Origin: an uncultured Bacilli bacterium
Lineage (GTDB): Bacteria > Bacillota_I > Bacilli_A > RF39 > UBA660
Assembly: GCA_944350385.1 (NCBI GenBank)
Contig: CALVOV010000007.1
Coordinates: forward strand, 1-54,059
Reading direction: 5' to 3'
Length of the DNA stretch: 54,059 nt
The position numbers were made by a program, and so were the translations under genes. The notes beneath the pieces were generated by a model that saw only the letters and a list, made by a program, of their open reading frames with translations, did no database searches and had not been told where the DNA came from. Position 1 is the stretch's first letter, and every line of letters starts with the position of its first letter. Shown one piece after another: positions 30,071 to 38,341 of this stretch.

Positions 30071-30739
30071 CTATTCTACACTAGATAATTCTGCTATATA
30101 GATTGTTTGTGTTTTTGAATCATTATTAGTACAAGTAACTAATGTTAATGTTGTTTTATCATAATTTCTATATATAGCAATAGTACCTGTTTTTTCTTGT
30201 TTATATATTTTGGTAATAGTATAAGTATATTTTTTACCATTGTAGGATATTTCAACAATATCATTTTTTTGTAATTTATAAAGATCATTAAAAAATGCTT
30301 TCCAACCAGTTCCTGAGTGAGCTGCTATGATAAAATTACCTTTCTCAACATCAGGATAAGATGAACCAGGAACAATATAAATATTTTTTTCTACATCATT
30401 TTCTAAAGACTCTATCGAAAAAAATCCTTTTTCTAAATTTATTTTAGGAATATTTAAATATCCAATATATTTTTCTGTTTCGCTATTAGTTATGGATTCG
30501 GTTTTATCTTCCTCTTCTTTTGTTTTTTCATCTACTTCGATTGTAGCTGATTCTTTTTGTTCTGTGTATATGACATTAGCCATTTTATCAAAAGTTGTGA
30601 TTTTCATAGTTTGAATATAGTTATAAGAAAGAAAGAATCCTCCGATCATAATGACTATTGCACCAATTACTGCAGTCAAGTTAGGAGAGATTCTTTTTGT
30701 CATTTTATTATTTTGCTTTTTTACCATTCTTGTATACAT
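30071..30739 (-). CDS. Sortase (transpeptidase)
   Basis: A 222-residue sortase. An N-terminal anchor helix (about 20-42) is followed by an acidic linker, then the sortase barrel (about 90-222). Catalytic His is in FIIAAHSGTGW, Cys in TLTLVTCTNN (TLxTC); the Arg equivalent is not certain, because after the Cys the sequence runs DSKTQTIYIAEL. It resembles class D-type or small pilin-type sortases. The frame begins inside the adhesin gene (32-base overlap); internal ATGs at codons 5 and 13 are alternative starts and the ribosome sites do not decide. It probably anchors the adjacent adhesin, which carries a divergent VPDTS signal. Confidence 0.85.
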   Translation of the reverse strand: MYTRMVKKQNNKMTKRISPNLTAVIGAIVIMIGGFFLSYNYIQTMKITTFDKMANVIYTEQKESATIEVDEKTKEEEDKTESITNSETEKYIGYLNIPKINLEKGFFSIESLENDVEKNIYIVPGSSYPDVEKGNFIIAAHSGTGWKAFFNDLYKLQKNDIVEISYNGKKYTYTITKIYKQEKTGTIAIYRNYDKTTLTLVTCTNNDSKTQTIYIAELSSVE

Positions 30740-32237
30740 ATCCTAAACCTGATCCAATTATAGCAATACCAATGATTGTAAATAATAGACTGTTTGTTGA
30801 TGTATCTGGTACATAAATTTCTTTATAGTTTGCAAATTTAATTTGATATGAAATATGTTGATCATCTAAAGTGAATTCCATAACTTCATCACTTGTTTTA
30901 TATCCTGTTGGAGCTGATACTTCACTTAATGTATATTTTCCGTAAGCTAGCCCTGTAATTACATGTGCTTCTTCTGTTGTTGTAAATCTTTCTACTTCAT
31001 TTCCTTCAGAATCTTTTATTATCATAACTGCACCTGCTAATGGTAAACCAGTTTCTGAATCTATCTTTGTAATATTAACTACTGTATCTTCTTTTGGAGT
31101 ATTATAAAATTTAACAACTATTTCTTTTTCTGTATCAGAAATTGTAAAATCAACTACATCTGTACTTAATTGATAACCTACTGGAGCTTCTTCTTCTGAC
31201 ACTGTATAAGTTCCATAAGCTAAGTTTTTAATAATATGTGACTCAGATGTTGAAGTCCAAGATGTTACTACGTTTCCTTCACTATCTTTTAAAACTAATT
31301 TAGCACCTGGCAAAGGTTCTTCTGTTATTGAATCATATTTTGTAACAATTACTTCTGTAGTTTCTAATCCTAAATCAATACTTGTTGTTACTTTATCTTC
31401 AGTTGGTTCTATATCACCTGGTGTTACTTTTTGCATATTTTCATTAGATGGTGTATATTCTAAAGCTTTATAAATCATTCCATTAGCTGTAGCTTTTACT
31501 TTGATATTCAAAGAAGTATCATTTACATTTTTTGAAGGTACTTTGATAATTATTCCCTCTGTATTATTAAATGTTGTATCAACTTTTCCTGTTGTTGCTC
31601 CTACTATTTGAGTATTTTCTGGAGCACCTTCTAAACTCACTGTGTATGTATTAGCATTTGTATCTACATTTATTATATCGGATGTATAATAATCTCCATC
31701 TAAAGTTAAACTATTATTTTCTGTACTAAGACTAATTTTTGTAGAAGTATATCCTGTATCTTTTGCTTTTAATCCACTTTCTACTAAAGATTTTACGTAA
31801 CCTCTTAAATTATATTGATCAGCACCAGTTTCTTTAAAGATTTCTCCTAAGTTTGTTGAGCCTGTTGTTTCATCTAAATACCACCAAATTGCTGTTTGAG
31901 TAATGTAATAATCTTTTGATGCATCTCCAGTAAAACTTTTATTTGGAAAACCATTTAAAATTATATTAGCAATTCCTGCATCACGTTCACCTGTTAAAGT
32001 TGCAGTTGTATGCATTGTTGTGTTTTTTGCCATTTCAAGACAATACAAATATTTTCCACTTGTTGTAGTTTTTGTTGCAAAAGTTACTCCCCCAATATAA
32101 GCTGGAAGATCTTGCGCATCTCCTATTTCAATTGTATTTTGTACTGCAGAAGTTGACATTGTAACTGCAACTAATGCAATTGCAACTATAAGAATTAAAC
32201 CTAAATATTTTTTTGTTTTTTCAATAACTCTACTCAT
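30708..32237 (-). CDS. Surface adhesin with thioester domain, two Cna_B/SpaA domains and a sortase signal
   Basis: A 509-residue cell-wall adhesin. Signal peptide at residues 1-31. The thioester domain has YLYCLEM (Cys66) and YITQTAIWWY (Gln114), the pair that forms an internal Cys-Gln thioester able to bond covalently to host surface amines. A spacer follows (about 160-285), then two SpaA/Cna_B-type domains (about 292-381 and 385-472). Their isopeptide candidates are Lys300/Glu348-349/Asn379 and Lys391/Glu439/Asn470. The C-terminus has V-P-D-T-S (476-480), a hydrophobic helix and KNGKKAK: a sorting signal with Val in place of the usual Leu. The adjacent sortase is the likely partner. Strong promoter at 32268-32296 and a GGGGGAG ribosome site. 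Confidence 0.88.
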   Translation of the reverse strand: MSRVIEKTKKYLGLILIVAIALVAVTMSTSAVQNTIEIGDAQDLPAYIGGVTFATKTTTSGKYLYCLEMAKNTTMHTTATLTGERDAGIANIILNGFPNKSFTGDASKDYYITQTAIWWYLDETTGSTNLGEIFKETGADQYNLRGYVKSLVESGLKAKDTGYTSTKISLSTENNSLTLDGDYYTSDIINVDTNANTYTVSLEGAPENTQIVGATTGKVDTTFNNTEGIIIKVPSKNVNDTSLNIKVKATANGMIYKALEYTPSNENMQKVTPGDIEPTEDKVTTSIDLGLETTEVIVTKYDSITEEPLPGAKLVLKDSEGNVVTSWTSTSESHIIKNLAYGTYTVSEEEAPVGYQLSTDVVDFTISDTEKEIVVKFYNTPKEDTVVNITKIDSETGLPLAGAVMIIKDSEGNEVERFTTTEEAHVITGLAYGKYTLSEVSAPTGYKTSDEVMEFTLDDQHISYQIKFANYKEIYVPDTSTNSLLFTIIGIAIIGSGLGYVYKNGKKAK

Positions 32238-32267
32238 TCATTCTCCCCCTAACTAATATTTGGCCAT

Positions 32268-32296
32268 ATTATACCATAAAATGGTTTTTTATGCAA
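32268..32296 (-). promoter_or_regulatory. Promoter of the adhesin operon
   Basis: TTGCAT (32291-32296), a 17-base spacer and TATAAT (32268-32273). The region also holds an imperfect ACCAT/ATGGT dyad in the spacer. No terminator is evident for the phosphodiesterase-to-adhesin interval. Confidence 0.75.
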
Positions 32297-32340
32297 GTTT
32301 TTTATGGCCTTTATCTTATAAAGACAACATGTATATTGTA

Positions 32341-32880
32341 CTATGCTATCTTCTTTTTAGCAATAATATTATCTTCTATATCATAGATTATAAATTCATT
32401 TTCATCATAGTATAAATAACTTGGTTTATTTCCTTCTTTTGGTAATGAAATTGATCCTGGATTAATATAAGTATTAGTCTCTATTTCCTTTATAAATGGT
32501 ATGTGTAGATGTCCATAAATCAATATAGAATTCATCTTCATCCAATTACTATCATTATATAAATGTCCATGCGTTAAATAAATTTCTTCCTTTTCTGTAG
32601 AAATCATTCCTATTTCACTTAATATTGGAAAGTCACAAACTAAACTATCTACTTCTGAATCACAATTACCCTTTATGCAAATGATTTTTTCTTTATAATA
32701 GTTTAAAAAATCTTTTACATATTCTATATCATATCCATCAATCATTTTATTTCTTGGTCCTATATAAAATAAATCTCCTAAAACTATTAATTTATCACAT
32801 TTTAATTCTTCAAATTTTTCTTTTATTTTTGGCAAATTTGTTTTTATACCATGTATATCTGATATGACTATAAATTTCAT
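32341..32880 (-). CDS. YfcE/MJ0936-type metallophosphoesterase
   Basis: A 179-residue calcineurin-fold phosphodiesterase of the YfcE family. The metal motifs appear in order: ISDIHG, LGDLFYIGPRN, GNCDSE, THGHLY and YGHLHIPF, ending with INPGSISLPK. The open frame extends to 32925, but GAGGTG lies 6 bases before the ATG at 32880 (MKFIVISD), which matches family N-termini. Stand-alone gene, divergent from the transporter operon over 72 bases. Physiological substrate unknown. Confidence 0.9.
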   Translation of the reverse strand: MKFIVISDIHGIKTNLPKIKEKFEELKCDKLIVLGDLFYIGPRNKMIDGYDIEYVKDFLNYYKEKIICIKGNCDSEVDSLVCDFPILSEIGMISTEKEEIYLTHGHLYNDSNWMKMNSILIYGHLHIPFIKEIETNTYINPGSISLPKEGNKPSYLYYDENEFIIYDIEDNIIAKKKIA

Positions 32881-32952
32881 TATTATCACCTCTTTTTTAG
32901 TATAACATATTTTTTTCATCCTCATATAATACTTTGAAAAGGAGGAATTATA

Positions 32953-33175
32953 ATGAAAAAAATTGTCTGTTATATTTTATTTTATCTAGTAATTTTTATA
33001 TGTGCTTGTAGTGTTATTTTTACATTCAACACAAAAAATAAAGATGAAGAATTAACAAAAATAAAAGTAAGTGAAGTGGCGCATACTATTTTTTATGCCC
33101 CTATGTATGTTGCTTTAGAAAATGGGTATTATGAAGAAGAAGGACTAGATGTTGAACTTATTTTATCAAGTGGTG
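32953..33175 (+). pseudogene. 5' part of an interrupted ABC transporter substrate-binding protein gene
   Basis: The first 74 codons plus one base of an SBP of the NMT1/THI5 or NitT/TauT type. It has an N-terminal hydrophobic signal with a possible lipobox (ICAC), then KIKVSEVAHTIFYAPMYVAL and ENGYYEEEGLDVEL, the usual start of the mature domain. At 33175 the frame enters the mobile element and ends at a stop at 33190-33192 after a few element-coded residues. Joined to 39230-39996 it gives one continuous 329-residue protein of normal family length. GGAGG ribosome site; a TATAAT at 32925-32930 is a weak promoter candidate. While the element is integrated, no functional SBP can be made from this locus. 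Confidence 0.92.
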
Positions 33176-33186
33176 TGAATAAAATT
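33162..33186. other. attL, left junction of the element
   Basis: Host half TTTATCAAGT, crossover GG at 33172-33173, then element half TGTGAATAAAA. The bases GGTG are common to both junctions. The recombinase reading frame runs through this site on the minus strand. Confidence 0.85.
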
Positions 33187-34059
33187 ATTTAATCTAAAAT
33201 ATTCTTCTTCTGTAATTATTGCTTGATGAGTATTTGGTACTATAATCCAATGACTTTTATCTAAAAAAATTCTTTTTTGTGATTTATAACTTAATTTAGC
33301 TTGAGTTCCCTGAGTCATATTACCTGTATACATATAGTTATGTAATATTTGATAGACACTAGTTGTTGACCATTTGTGTTCATGAATATTTAGTTTATAG
33401 TCTTTTGGCGTTTGTATTTTTTTAGAATTCAATATATCTACTATTTCTTTTAAAGAATGTTTTTTTAATGCTAAATCATAAATGTTTCGAACAATCTTAC
33501 TAGCATATTGATCAATTACAATTTTATGTTTGTCATTTGAATCTTTCTTATAACCATAGCAAGCACTATTTCCAACAAATAACCCTTGCTTTTTTAAATT
33601 ATTAAGTATTGATCTAATTTTTTTTGAAGTATCTTTACTTTGCATATCGTTAAATAAAGCTTTGAATGGAGCTATGTCATTATTTGAGGAATTGCTCTTT
33701 GTATCAATATTATCTAATATTGATACATATCGAACTTTTTTCATTGGAAAATATTCTTCTAAGTAATAACCACTTTTTATATAATCTCTACCTAGTCTTG
33801 ATAAATCTTTAGTTACTACCATATTTATTTTTTTTTCCTCTATATCTTTTATTAATTCGTTGAATCCTGGCCTATTAAAAGTGGTACCGCTAAAGCCATC
33901 ATCAACATATTCCTTTTCTATTAATAGATTATTGTTCTTTATGTAATCAATTATTAAATTTCTTTGATTGATTACACTCTCACTCTCTGAGTTTTTATCT
34001 TTCAATAAATCTTCTTTTGAAAGTCTTATATAAATACCAACTTTATATATTGAAATCAT
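33166..34059 (-). CDS. Serine site-specific recombinase (short large-serine-type integrase)
   Basis: A 297-residue serine recombinase. The resolvase catalytic domain has Ser14 in GIYIRLSKED, the DDGFSGTTFNRPGF loop and DLSRLGRDY with catalytic Arg88/Arg91. The Recombinase domain follows (about 165-285: YGYKKD..., VYQILHNYMYTGNMTQG, KSHWIIVPNTHQAIIT). Large serine integrases usually continue 150-300 residues into a zinc ribbon and coiled coil; here the gene stops right after EEYFRLNNF. The last two codons and the TGA stop (33166-33171) come from host DNA beyond the crossover. In the excised circle the end would be THTCE-like: FIHT then Cys-Glu-stop. GGGAG directly abuts the ATG, an unusually short spacing. 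Likely function: integration and excision of the 33176-39229 element. Confidence 0.9.
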   Translation of the reverse strand: MISIYKVGIYIRLSKEDLLKDKNSESESVINQRNLIIDYIKNNNLLIEKEYVDDGFSGTTFNRPGFNELIKDIEEKKINMVVTKDLSRLGRDYIKSGYYLEEYFPMKKVRYVSILDNIDTKSNSSNNDIAPFKALFNDMQSKDTSKKIRSILNNLKKQGLFVGNSACYGYKKDSNDKHKIVIDQYASKIVRNIYDLALKKHSLKEIVDILNSKKIQTPKDYKLNIHEHKWSTTSVYQILHNYMYTGNMTQGTQAKLSYKSQKRIFLDKSHWIIVPNTHQAIITEEEYFRLNNFIHTT

Positions 34060-34090
34060 CTCCCTAAGAAAGAATATGAAAATAAAAAAA

Positions 34091-34116
34091 AAGAAATAAC
34101 TTAATTGTTACTTCTT
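34091..34116 (-). terminator. Terminator after the tasA-sipW-type operon
   Basis: A 10-bp stem with one mismatch (34091-34100 with 34107-34116) and a long T-tract on the minus strand. The recombinase lies beyond it, so it needs read-through or its own promoter, which I do not see in 34060-34090. Confidence 0.7.
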
Positions 34117-34117
34117 A

Positions 34118-34924
34118 TTAATTTAGTATTTCAATATTTTGATCATTCTTTTTATTCTTAGAGTCAACCTTTTCTTCTTTTACTTTTGACTTTAAATTTT
34201 CTTCTTTTTTAGAATCTTTTACTTTTTCTTCTTTTGTCTTGTTATTTTTTCTTTTATTTTCTTCTTTTTTGATACTATCAACATTTTCTTCTTTTTTTAC
34301 TTCTTCAGATTTTGTTTCTTTTATTTTTTCTTTCAAATTCTTTTTGCTTCTTATTGGAGAAACTTTCAAATATTTTCCTTTATCTATACGAACAATAGTT
34401 GTTTTATCAATGTCATTTAATATTTCTTCAGATATATCATCTTTTTTCTTTTTAGCTTTATTTTTAAGCTCTAAATCTTTTAATACTATTTCTAATGGAC
34501 ATAAGACGTTTTCATTTAATTTTATTATATATATGCATGCTTCTGAATGATCTAACAAAACAAAGCTACATGATTGTTCTTGCTGCTGGTAATAAATAGG
34601 CTTTCTTATCTCCATTTGAGCATCTACTAAATCTTCTATTGAATCTACTTTAATAATATTTTTTTCATCTAATTTTGGCAAATTTTTACTTTTAACTAAT
34701 ATTGAATCATATGTTTTTAGAATTTTTCTTACTTTACTTTGATATATAGATTCTACAGATCTATTATTTAAGATATAATTTATTAAAACTATAGCGCAAA
34801 TTATAGTAAATGTAATTGATATAATCATATAGTTAAGATATACATTGACATATAGAATATATGATAAAATTGCTAATGCTATTAATAAAATACTTAAAAC
34901 CCCTATTTTATACTCTTTTTTCAT
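34118..34924 (-). CDS. Two-helix membrane protein with a Lys/Glu-rich tail, SipW-locus partner (268 aa)
   Basis: Two adjacent membrane helices (about residues 5-50) are followed by a soluble domain (about 65-160). It contains RKILKTYDSILVKSKNLP, SIEDLVDAQMEIRKPIYY and CSFVLLDHSEACIYIIKL, a pattern I have seen in DUF5305-like proteins next to SipW-type peptidases; I am not certain of the family. Residues ~195-268 are low-complexity Lys/Glu. The frame opens at 34945 inside the peptidase gene, but GGAG precedes the ATG at 34924, four bases after the peptidase stop. The operon points to a role in processing or assembling the TasA-like protein. Confidence 0.7.
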   Translation of the reverse strand: MKKEYKIGVLSILLIALAILSYILYVNVYLNYMIISITFTIICAIVLINYILNNRSVESIYQSKVRKILKTYDSILVKSKNLPKLDEKNIIKVDSIEDLVDAQMEIRKPIYYQQQEQSCSFVLLDHSEACIYIIKLNENVLCPLEIVLKDLELKNKAKKKKDDISEEILNDIDKTTIVRIDKGKYLKVSPIRSKKNLKEKIKETKSEEVKKEENVDSIKKEENKRKNNKTKEEKVKDSKKEENLKSKVKEEKVDSKNKKNDQNIEILN

Positions 34925-34928
34925 ACTT

Positions 34929-36080
34929 CTACTCCTTATTAACAATTTCCTTTAACCATAAGTTAGGATAAGCCAAATATTTAATTTTAAATAATACTTT
35001 TCCTTTTATATCTTCAATAGTTAAGTTGATATTATCCTTACTATTGTTGGCATCTCCTTTTGTTATATAGTAATTCTTATTTTCATCTTCTTTGATTTCT
35101 ATTAATCTGTGAATAATTATTTTAGAACCATTTTTGAACACAATAATATCTCCTACATTTAAATCAGATTCATCAGTAATACTTTTATATATAACAGCAT
35201 CACCCTTATCTATTGTTGGAGTCATTGATTCTGATCCTATTCCAATTATACTATATGTAAATTTTCCCGATATCAAACCAACGAGTACTATAATAAATAA
35301 TACCATTGGTATATCACCAAATCTAAATGTTTTGCTTTCTTTTACTGGTTGAGATTCCTCTAATTTAATATCCAATGTTCTTGCAGAATACATATAAACT
35401 AGCGTTGGTAATAATATACCAATAACAGATGTTAAATACTCTCCTAAATCTGGTGCTATTGGCAAAATATTCATATATGTATCCATTATTAATCTATATA
35501 TTAATAATGGTTTTAAACCACCATGTATAGCTAAATAACTCATAGTGAAGTTCTTAATTATTATTGGAATTGCAATTGATGAAACTGCTTTAAATATAGT
35601 TTCAAAATTATATAATAAAATTGTTTTAAACCCCATACTTAATTCTAAAATTGTAATTAGTATAGTAACTATATAAAATATCGATTTTTTATCACTATTA
35701 GCACTCAAAATAGTATATCTAAATACTTCGATAGCTAAAATATAAATGATTGGGGCAATTATGTTCTTTAATATTAAATTAATATCAAAATAATAAGTAT
35801 TATGTATGTATCCTGTTACTACTCCTAATCCATAAGAAATTGCTAAAAATATCAACACTTCTGTTATTGTAATGCCAATAATCGATTTTTTTGTTTGATT
35901 TAATTTATCTTTTCTATATCCTAATAATAATATTGCTATAAAAGTAAATATTAATATTGTTGCTATATTAATGTAATCAGCAATGCTATTTTGACTATAT
36001 GACAAAAACAATCTATAGTATGCTACATATAATCCAAATATTACTAAAATAAATATATTATAATTCATTCTTTTTGCCAT
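34929..36080 (-). CDS. SipW-type (S26B) signal peptidase I with a polytopic N-terminal domain
   Basis: 383 residues. The first ~235 form about seven membrane helices. A further helix (about 258-275) leads into the peptidase domain: GSESMTPTIDKGDAVIY with nucleophile Ser285, IIIHRLIEI with His324 where typical bacterial SPases have Lys, and ITKGDANNSKD. A Ser/His pair is the hallmark of the ER/archaeal-like SipW branch. SipW itself has only two membrane helices and about 190 residues, so the N-terminal region is an extra membrane module. It is 14 bases after the TasA-like gene, whose signal sequence it most likely cleaves. Confidence 0.87.
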   Translation of the reverse strand: MAKRMNYNIFILVIFGLYVAYYRLFLSYSQNSIADYINIATILIFTFIAILLLGYRKDKLNQTKKSIIGITITEVLIFLAISYGLGVVTGYIHNTYYFDINLILKNIIAPIIYILAIEVFRYTILSANSDKKSIFYIVTILITILELSMGFKTILLYNFETIFKAVSSIAIPIIIKNFTMSYLAIHGGLKPLLIYRLIMDTYMNILPIAPDLGEYLTSVIGILLPTLVYMYSARTLDIKLEESQPVKESKTFRFGDIPMVLFIIVLVGLISGKFTYSIIGIGSESMTPTIDKGDAVIYKSITDESDLNVGDIIVFKNGSKIIIHRLIEIKEDENKNYYITKGDANNSKDNINLTIEDIKGKVLFKIKYLAYPNLWLKEIVNKE

Positions 36081-36094
36081 ATTTTTACCTCATT

Positions 36095-36652
36095 TTAGTC
36101 GGCTTGTACATAATTCAAATCTATTGTTAAATACAATTGTTGTGGTTCTAATGGTAGTTGGTCAACTGATAAGTCTTTTTCTAATTCTACTGTTACAAGA
36201 ATTTGTTTAGATTCTGAAGCTGATAATGTATCTCCTACTTCAATTGCTGTTCCATCAGCATATGTTACCATATAATTAATATATGCATCTTGCTCTGCAC
36301 TTATACCAGATAATGTTGGTGGAGTTGCTAATTTAGCATCAATTGTTCCATCATTTTTAATATCAGTATAAAATTTATAGTAACTTCCTGGTGCTAATAA
36401 ATTAATGTTATATTCAATATTTGCTGTATTTTCTTGAATTGTTGCTGGTTCTATTACTTCTGTATTATTTACATCTTCAACAATATTTTCAAAGTGAATA
36501 TCCCACTTAATTTGCCCAATTCCTCCTGAACCAAATATTTTCAATGTTGAAGAAAAATTAGCATACCCAATATTAATCAAAGTAAATAATAGTAATATAA
36601 TAATTACAATAAGTTTATAACTATTTTTTTCATTTTCATCTTCTTTATTCAT
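36095..36652 (-). CDS. TasA/camelysin-like secreted protein with SipW-type signal
   Basis: A 185-residue secreted protein. A short charged start precedes a hydrophobic stretch ending INIGYANFSSTLKI; the Y-A-x-F-S pattern at the cleavage region is typical of SipW-dependent signal peptides. The mature ~155 residues are beta-rich, with LLAPGSYYKFYTDIKNDGTIDAKLATPPTLSG, resembling the jelly-roll of TasA/camelysin proteins that form extracellular fibres. No sorting signal. First gene of a three-gene unit with the dedicated peptidase. GAGG ribosome site 5 bases before the ATG. Confidence 0.78.
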   Translation of the reverse strand: MNKEDENEKNSYKLIVIIILLLFTLINIGYANFSSTLKIFGSGGIGQIKWDIHFENIVEDVNNTEVIEPATIQENTANIEYNINLLAPGSYYKFYTDIKNDGTIDAKLATPPTLSGISAEQDAYINYMVTYADGTAIEVGDTLSASESKQILVTVELEKDLSVDQLPLEPQQLYLTIDLNYVQAD

Positions 36653-36731
36653 AATAACCTCGCATCATTATTATCCAGTATATAATATATATACCACGAT
36701 TTAAGTTATTTTTGAAGAAGTTATAAAAAAA

Positions 36732-36757
36732 AGATTCACACTTTACAATGTGAATCT
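36732..36757 (-). terminator. Terminator after the secreted 256-aa protein
   Basis: A perfect 9-bp stem (36732-36740 with 36749-36757) is followed by a T-tract on the minus strand. Confidence 0.85.
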
Positions 36758-36767
36758 ATATTTTGAA

Positions 36768-37538
36768 TTACCAATTTATAAAAGCTCTAGCTTCAGCAAA
36801 TTGAATGCTATCATAATAATTACTTATTGAACTATTTAAATTAATTCCTCCAACACTTACACTGTAATTTTGTGCATTTTCATAACTAATAGGTGTTGTA
36901 GCATGTGAATAATCTCCAAAAGCTGTTAATTCAGTAATTGTTGCATTAGTGTTTTTTTCAACATCAAAATACATAGTGATTTTCAAAGTACTTAAACTTC
37001 CTGACATTAATTTAAATACTGTTCCAGCACCATTGTTTCCAATTTTTGGAGTATGAACCATAGATGTCACACAATTTCCAACACTAAAGCAATAATATTG
37101 GCTATAACTTACCGTAGAGGCAATTCTTACATTTGAATACATACCAATAGCAATAATATCATAACTTCGAATGGCGGGCATTGTTTTCCAAGTTAGAATA
37201 TTTCTAAAACGATAATAAGAGCTATTTTGAAGAATTGCGGTAGTCATCTTTTTATATGTTGTTTCTGTAATACCAGTGTTTCTTGTTTCAATTTTTGTTT
37301 CGTTAGCTTGATTATATTCTTCTTCACTTACTTCTACAGAATAACTTTGAGAATTTGGAACAGTTAGTGAACTATAAGAATTTAGTTGTAAATTATCTCT
37401 TGTTGTTATAGTCTTATAATATTTGGTGGTTTCGGCTATAACTTCCATTTTTTCTGTATTTTGTAATTCTTGGGCATTTACTAAGCAAGGTGAAAATGTA
37501 ATTAACATAAATATTATTATTTTTATATATTTTTTCAT
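36768..37538 (-). CDS. Secreted protein of unknown function (256 aa), partner of the XRE regulator
   Basis: A clear signal peptide (MKKYIKIIIFMLITFSPCLVNA, cleaved before QE). The mature part is rich in Thr, Ser, Tyr and Asn and looks beta-structured. It has a Cys pair in YYCFSVGNCVTSM that could form a disulfide. SQSYSVEVSEEEYNQA is a recognisable repeat-like segment, but I cannot name the family. It starts 11 bases after the XRE/membrane regulator, so it is co-expressed and may be the ligand or target of its extracellular domain. Ends in its own terminator. Confidence 0.65.
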   Translation of the reverse strand: MKKYIKIIIFMLITFSPCLVNAQELQNTEKMEVIAETTKYYKTITTRDNLQLNSYSSLTVPNSQSYSVEVSEEEYNQANETKIETRNTGITETTYKKMTTAILQNSSYYRFRNILTWKTMPAIRSYDIIAIGMYSNVRIASTVSYSQYYCFSVGNCVTSMVHTPKIGNNGAGTVFKLMSGSLSTLKITMYFDVEKNTNATITELTAFGDYSHATTPISYENAQNYSVSVGGINLNSSISNYYDSIQFAEARAFINW

Positions 37539-37549
37539 TTGATACTCCT

Positions 37550-38341
37550 TTAATAAAAAATTTTATTATTTGAAAACTTTTTCTCAATCTTGATTGGAAT
37601 AACAATAGAACCTTTATTATCTTTTCCTGTATAATAAATTATAATCTTAGCTTTAATATTCTTATTGTCATCTAATATATAATTAGCTATTTTATTGTCT
37701 TCACTGATTGTAATATTAAAATCTTTTATTACATCACTTAATTTTTCTTCAAAAAAATATTTTTTAGTGTTAAATACTTCAATTTTTCCTAATTTTAATA
37801 TTAAATTAATGTTATCAACTCTCAACTCTTTCGTAGTGTTTGTTGATGAATCAGTATATAGCATATTAGTTATAATAATTCTATTATCTTTTTGATTGCT
37901 TGCTATTAATCCTTCTAGGAAAAAATCATCACTTCCACTTGATAATTCATAAACAAAGCACTTATTATAATTTGTTATTACATACGTTATAGAAAACGTT
38001 ACTGTAACTAATAGTAAAATTGATATTAAAATAAAAATTACTTTTGTATACTTCTTTTTAAAGAAATTATTATATGCACCAATTCCTGAAACTGTAATTT
38101 CATTAACTGTTTCTTTAGAAATGGTGTTTTGCATTTTTTCACCAGTTAAGATTTCTGATACACTTATTTCTAGTATCTTACTTAACTCATTCAATATAGA
38201 AATATCCGGAGCACTAATTCCACGTTCCCATTTAGAAACAGCCTTACCGCTTACTCCTAACATATCTCCTAGTTGATTTTGTGTAAGTGCTTTTTTCTTT
38301 CTCATTTCTGAGATGATTTTTCCCATCTTCTGTAAGTCCAT
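37550..38341 (-). CDS. Membrane-tethered XRE-family transcriptional regulator
   Basis: 263 residues. The N-terminal HTH_3 domain (about 3-60) has MRKKKALTQNQLGDMLGVSG and KAVSKWERGISAPDISIL. A linker follows, then one membrane helix (about 98-122), then about 140 extracytoplasmic residues (YELSSGSDDFFLEG...). This is a one-component, membrane-spanning regulator. The frame opens at 38371, but AAGGAG fits the ATG at 38341 (MDLQKMG). Operonic with the secreted 256-aa protein. It could control the element's cargo or excision; targets are not visible. Confidence 0.82.
   Translation of the reverse strand: MDLQKMGKIISEMRKKKALTQNQLGDMLGVSGKAVSKWERGISAPDISILNELSKILEISVSEILTGEKMQNTISKETVNEITVSGIGAYNNFFKKKYTKVIFILISILLLVTVTFSITYVITNYNKCFVYELSSGSDDFFLEGLIASNQKDNRIIITNMLYTDSSTNTTKELRVDNINLILKLGKIEVFNTKKYFFEEKLSDVIKDFNITISEDNKIANYILDDNKNIKAKIIIYYTGKDNKGSIVIPIKIEKKFSNNKIFY

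Noticed and set aside
33176-33192. Short tail that extends the SBP 5' fragment to 79 codons
   Set aside because: The extra residues VNKII come from the mobile element and are not part of the original protein.
37414-37605. 63-codon minus-strand frame between the XRE and secreted-protein genes
   Set aside because: It overlaps both better-supported genes in another phase and has no ribosome site of its own.
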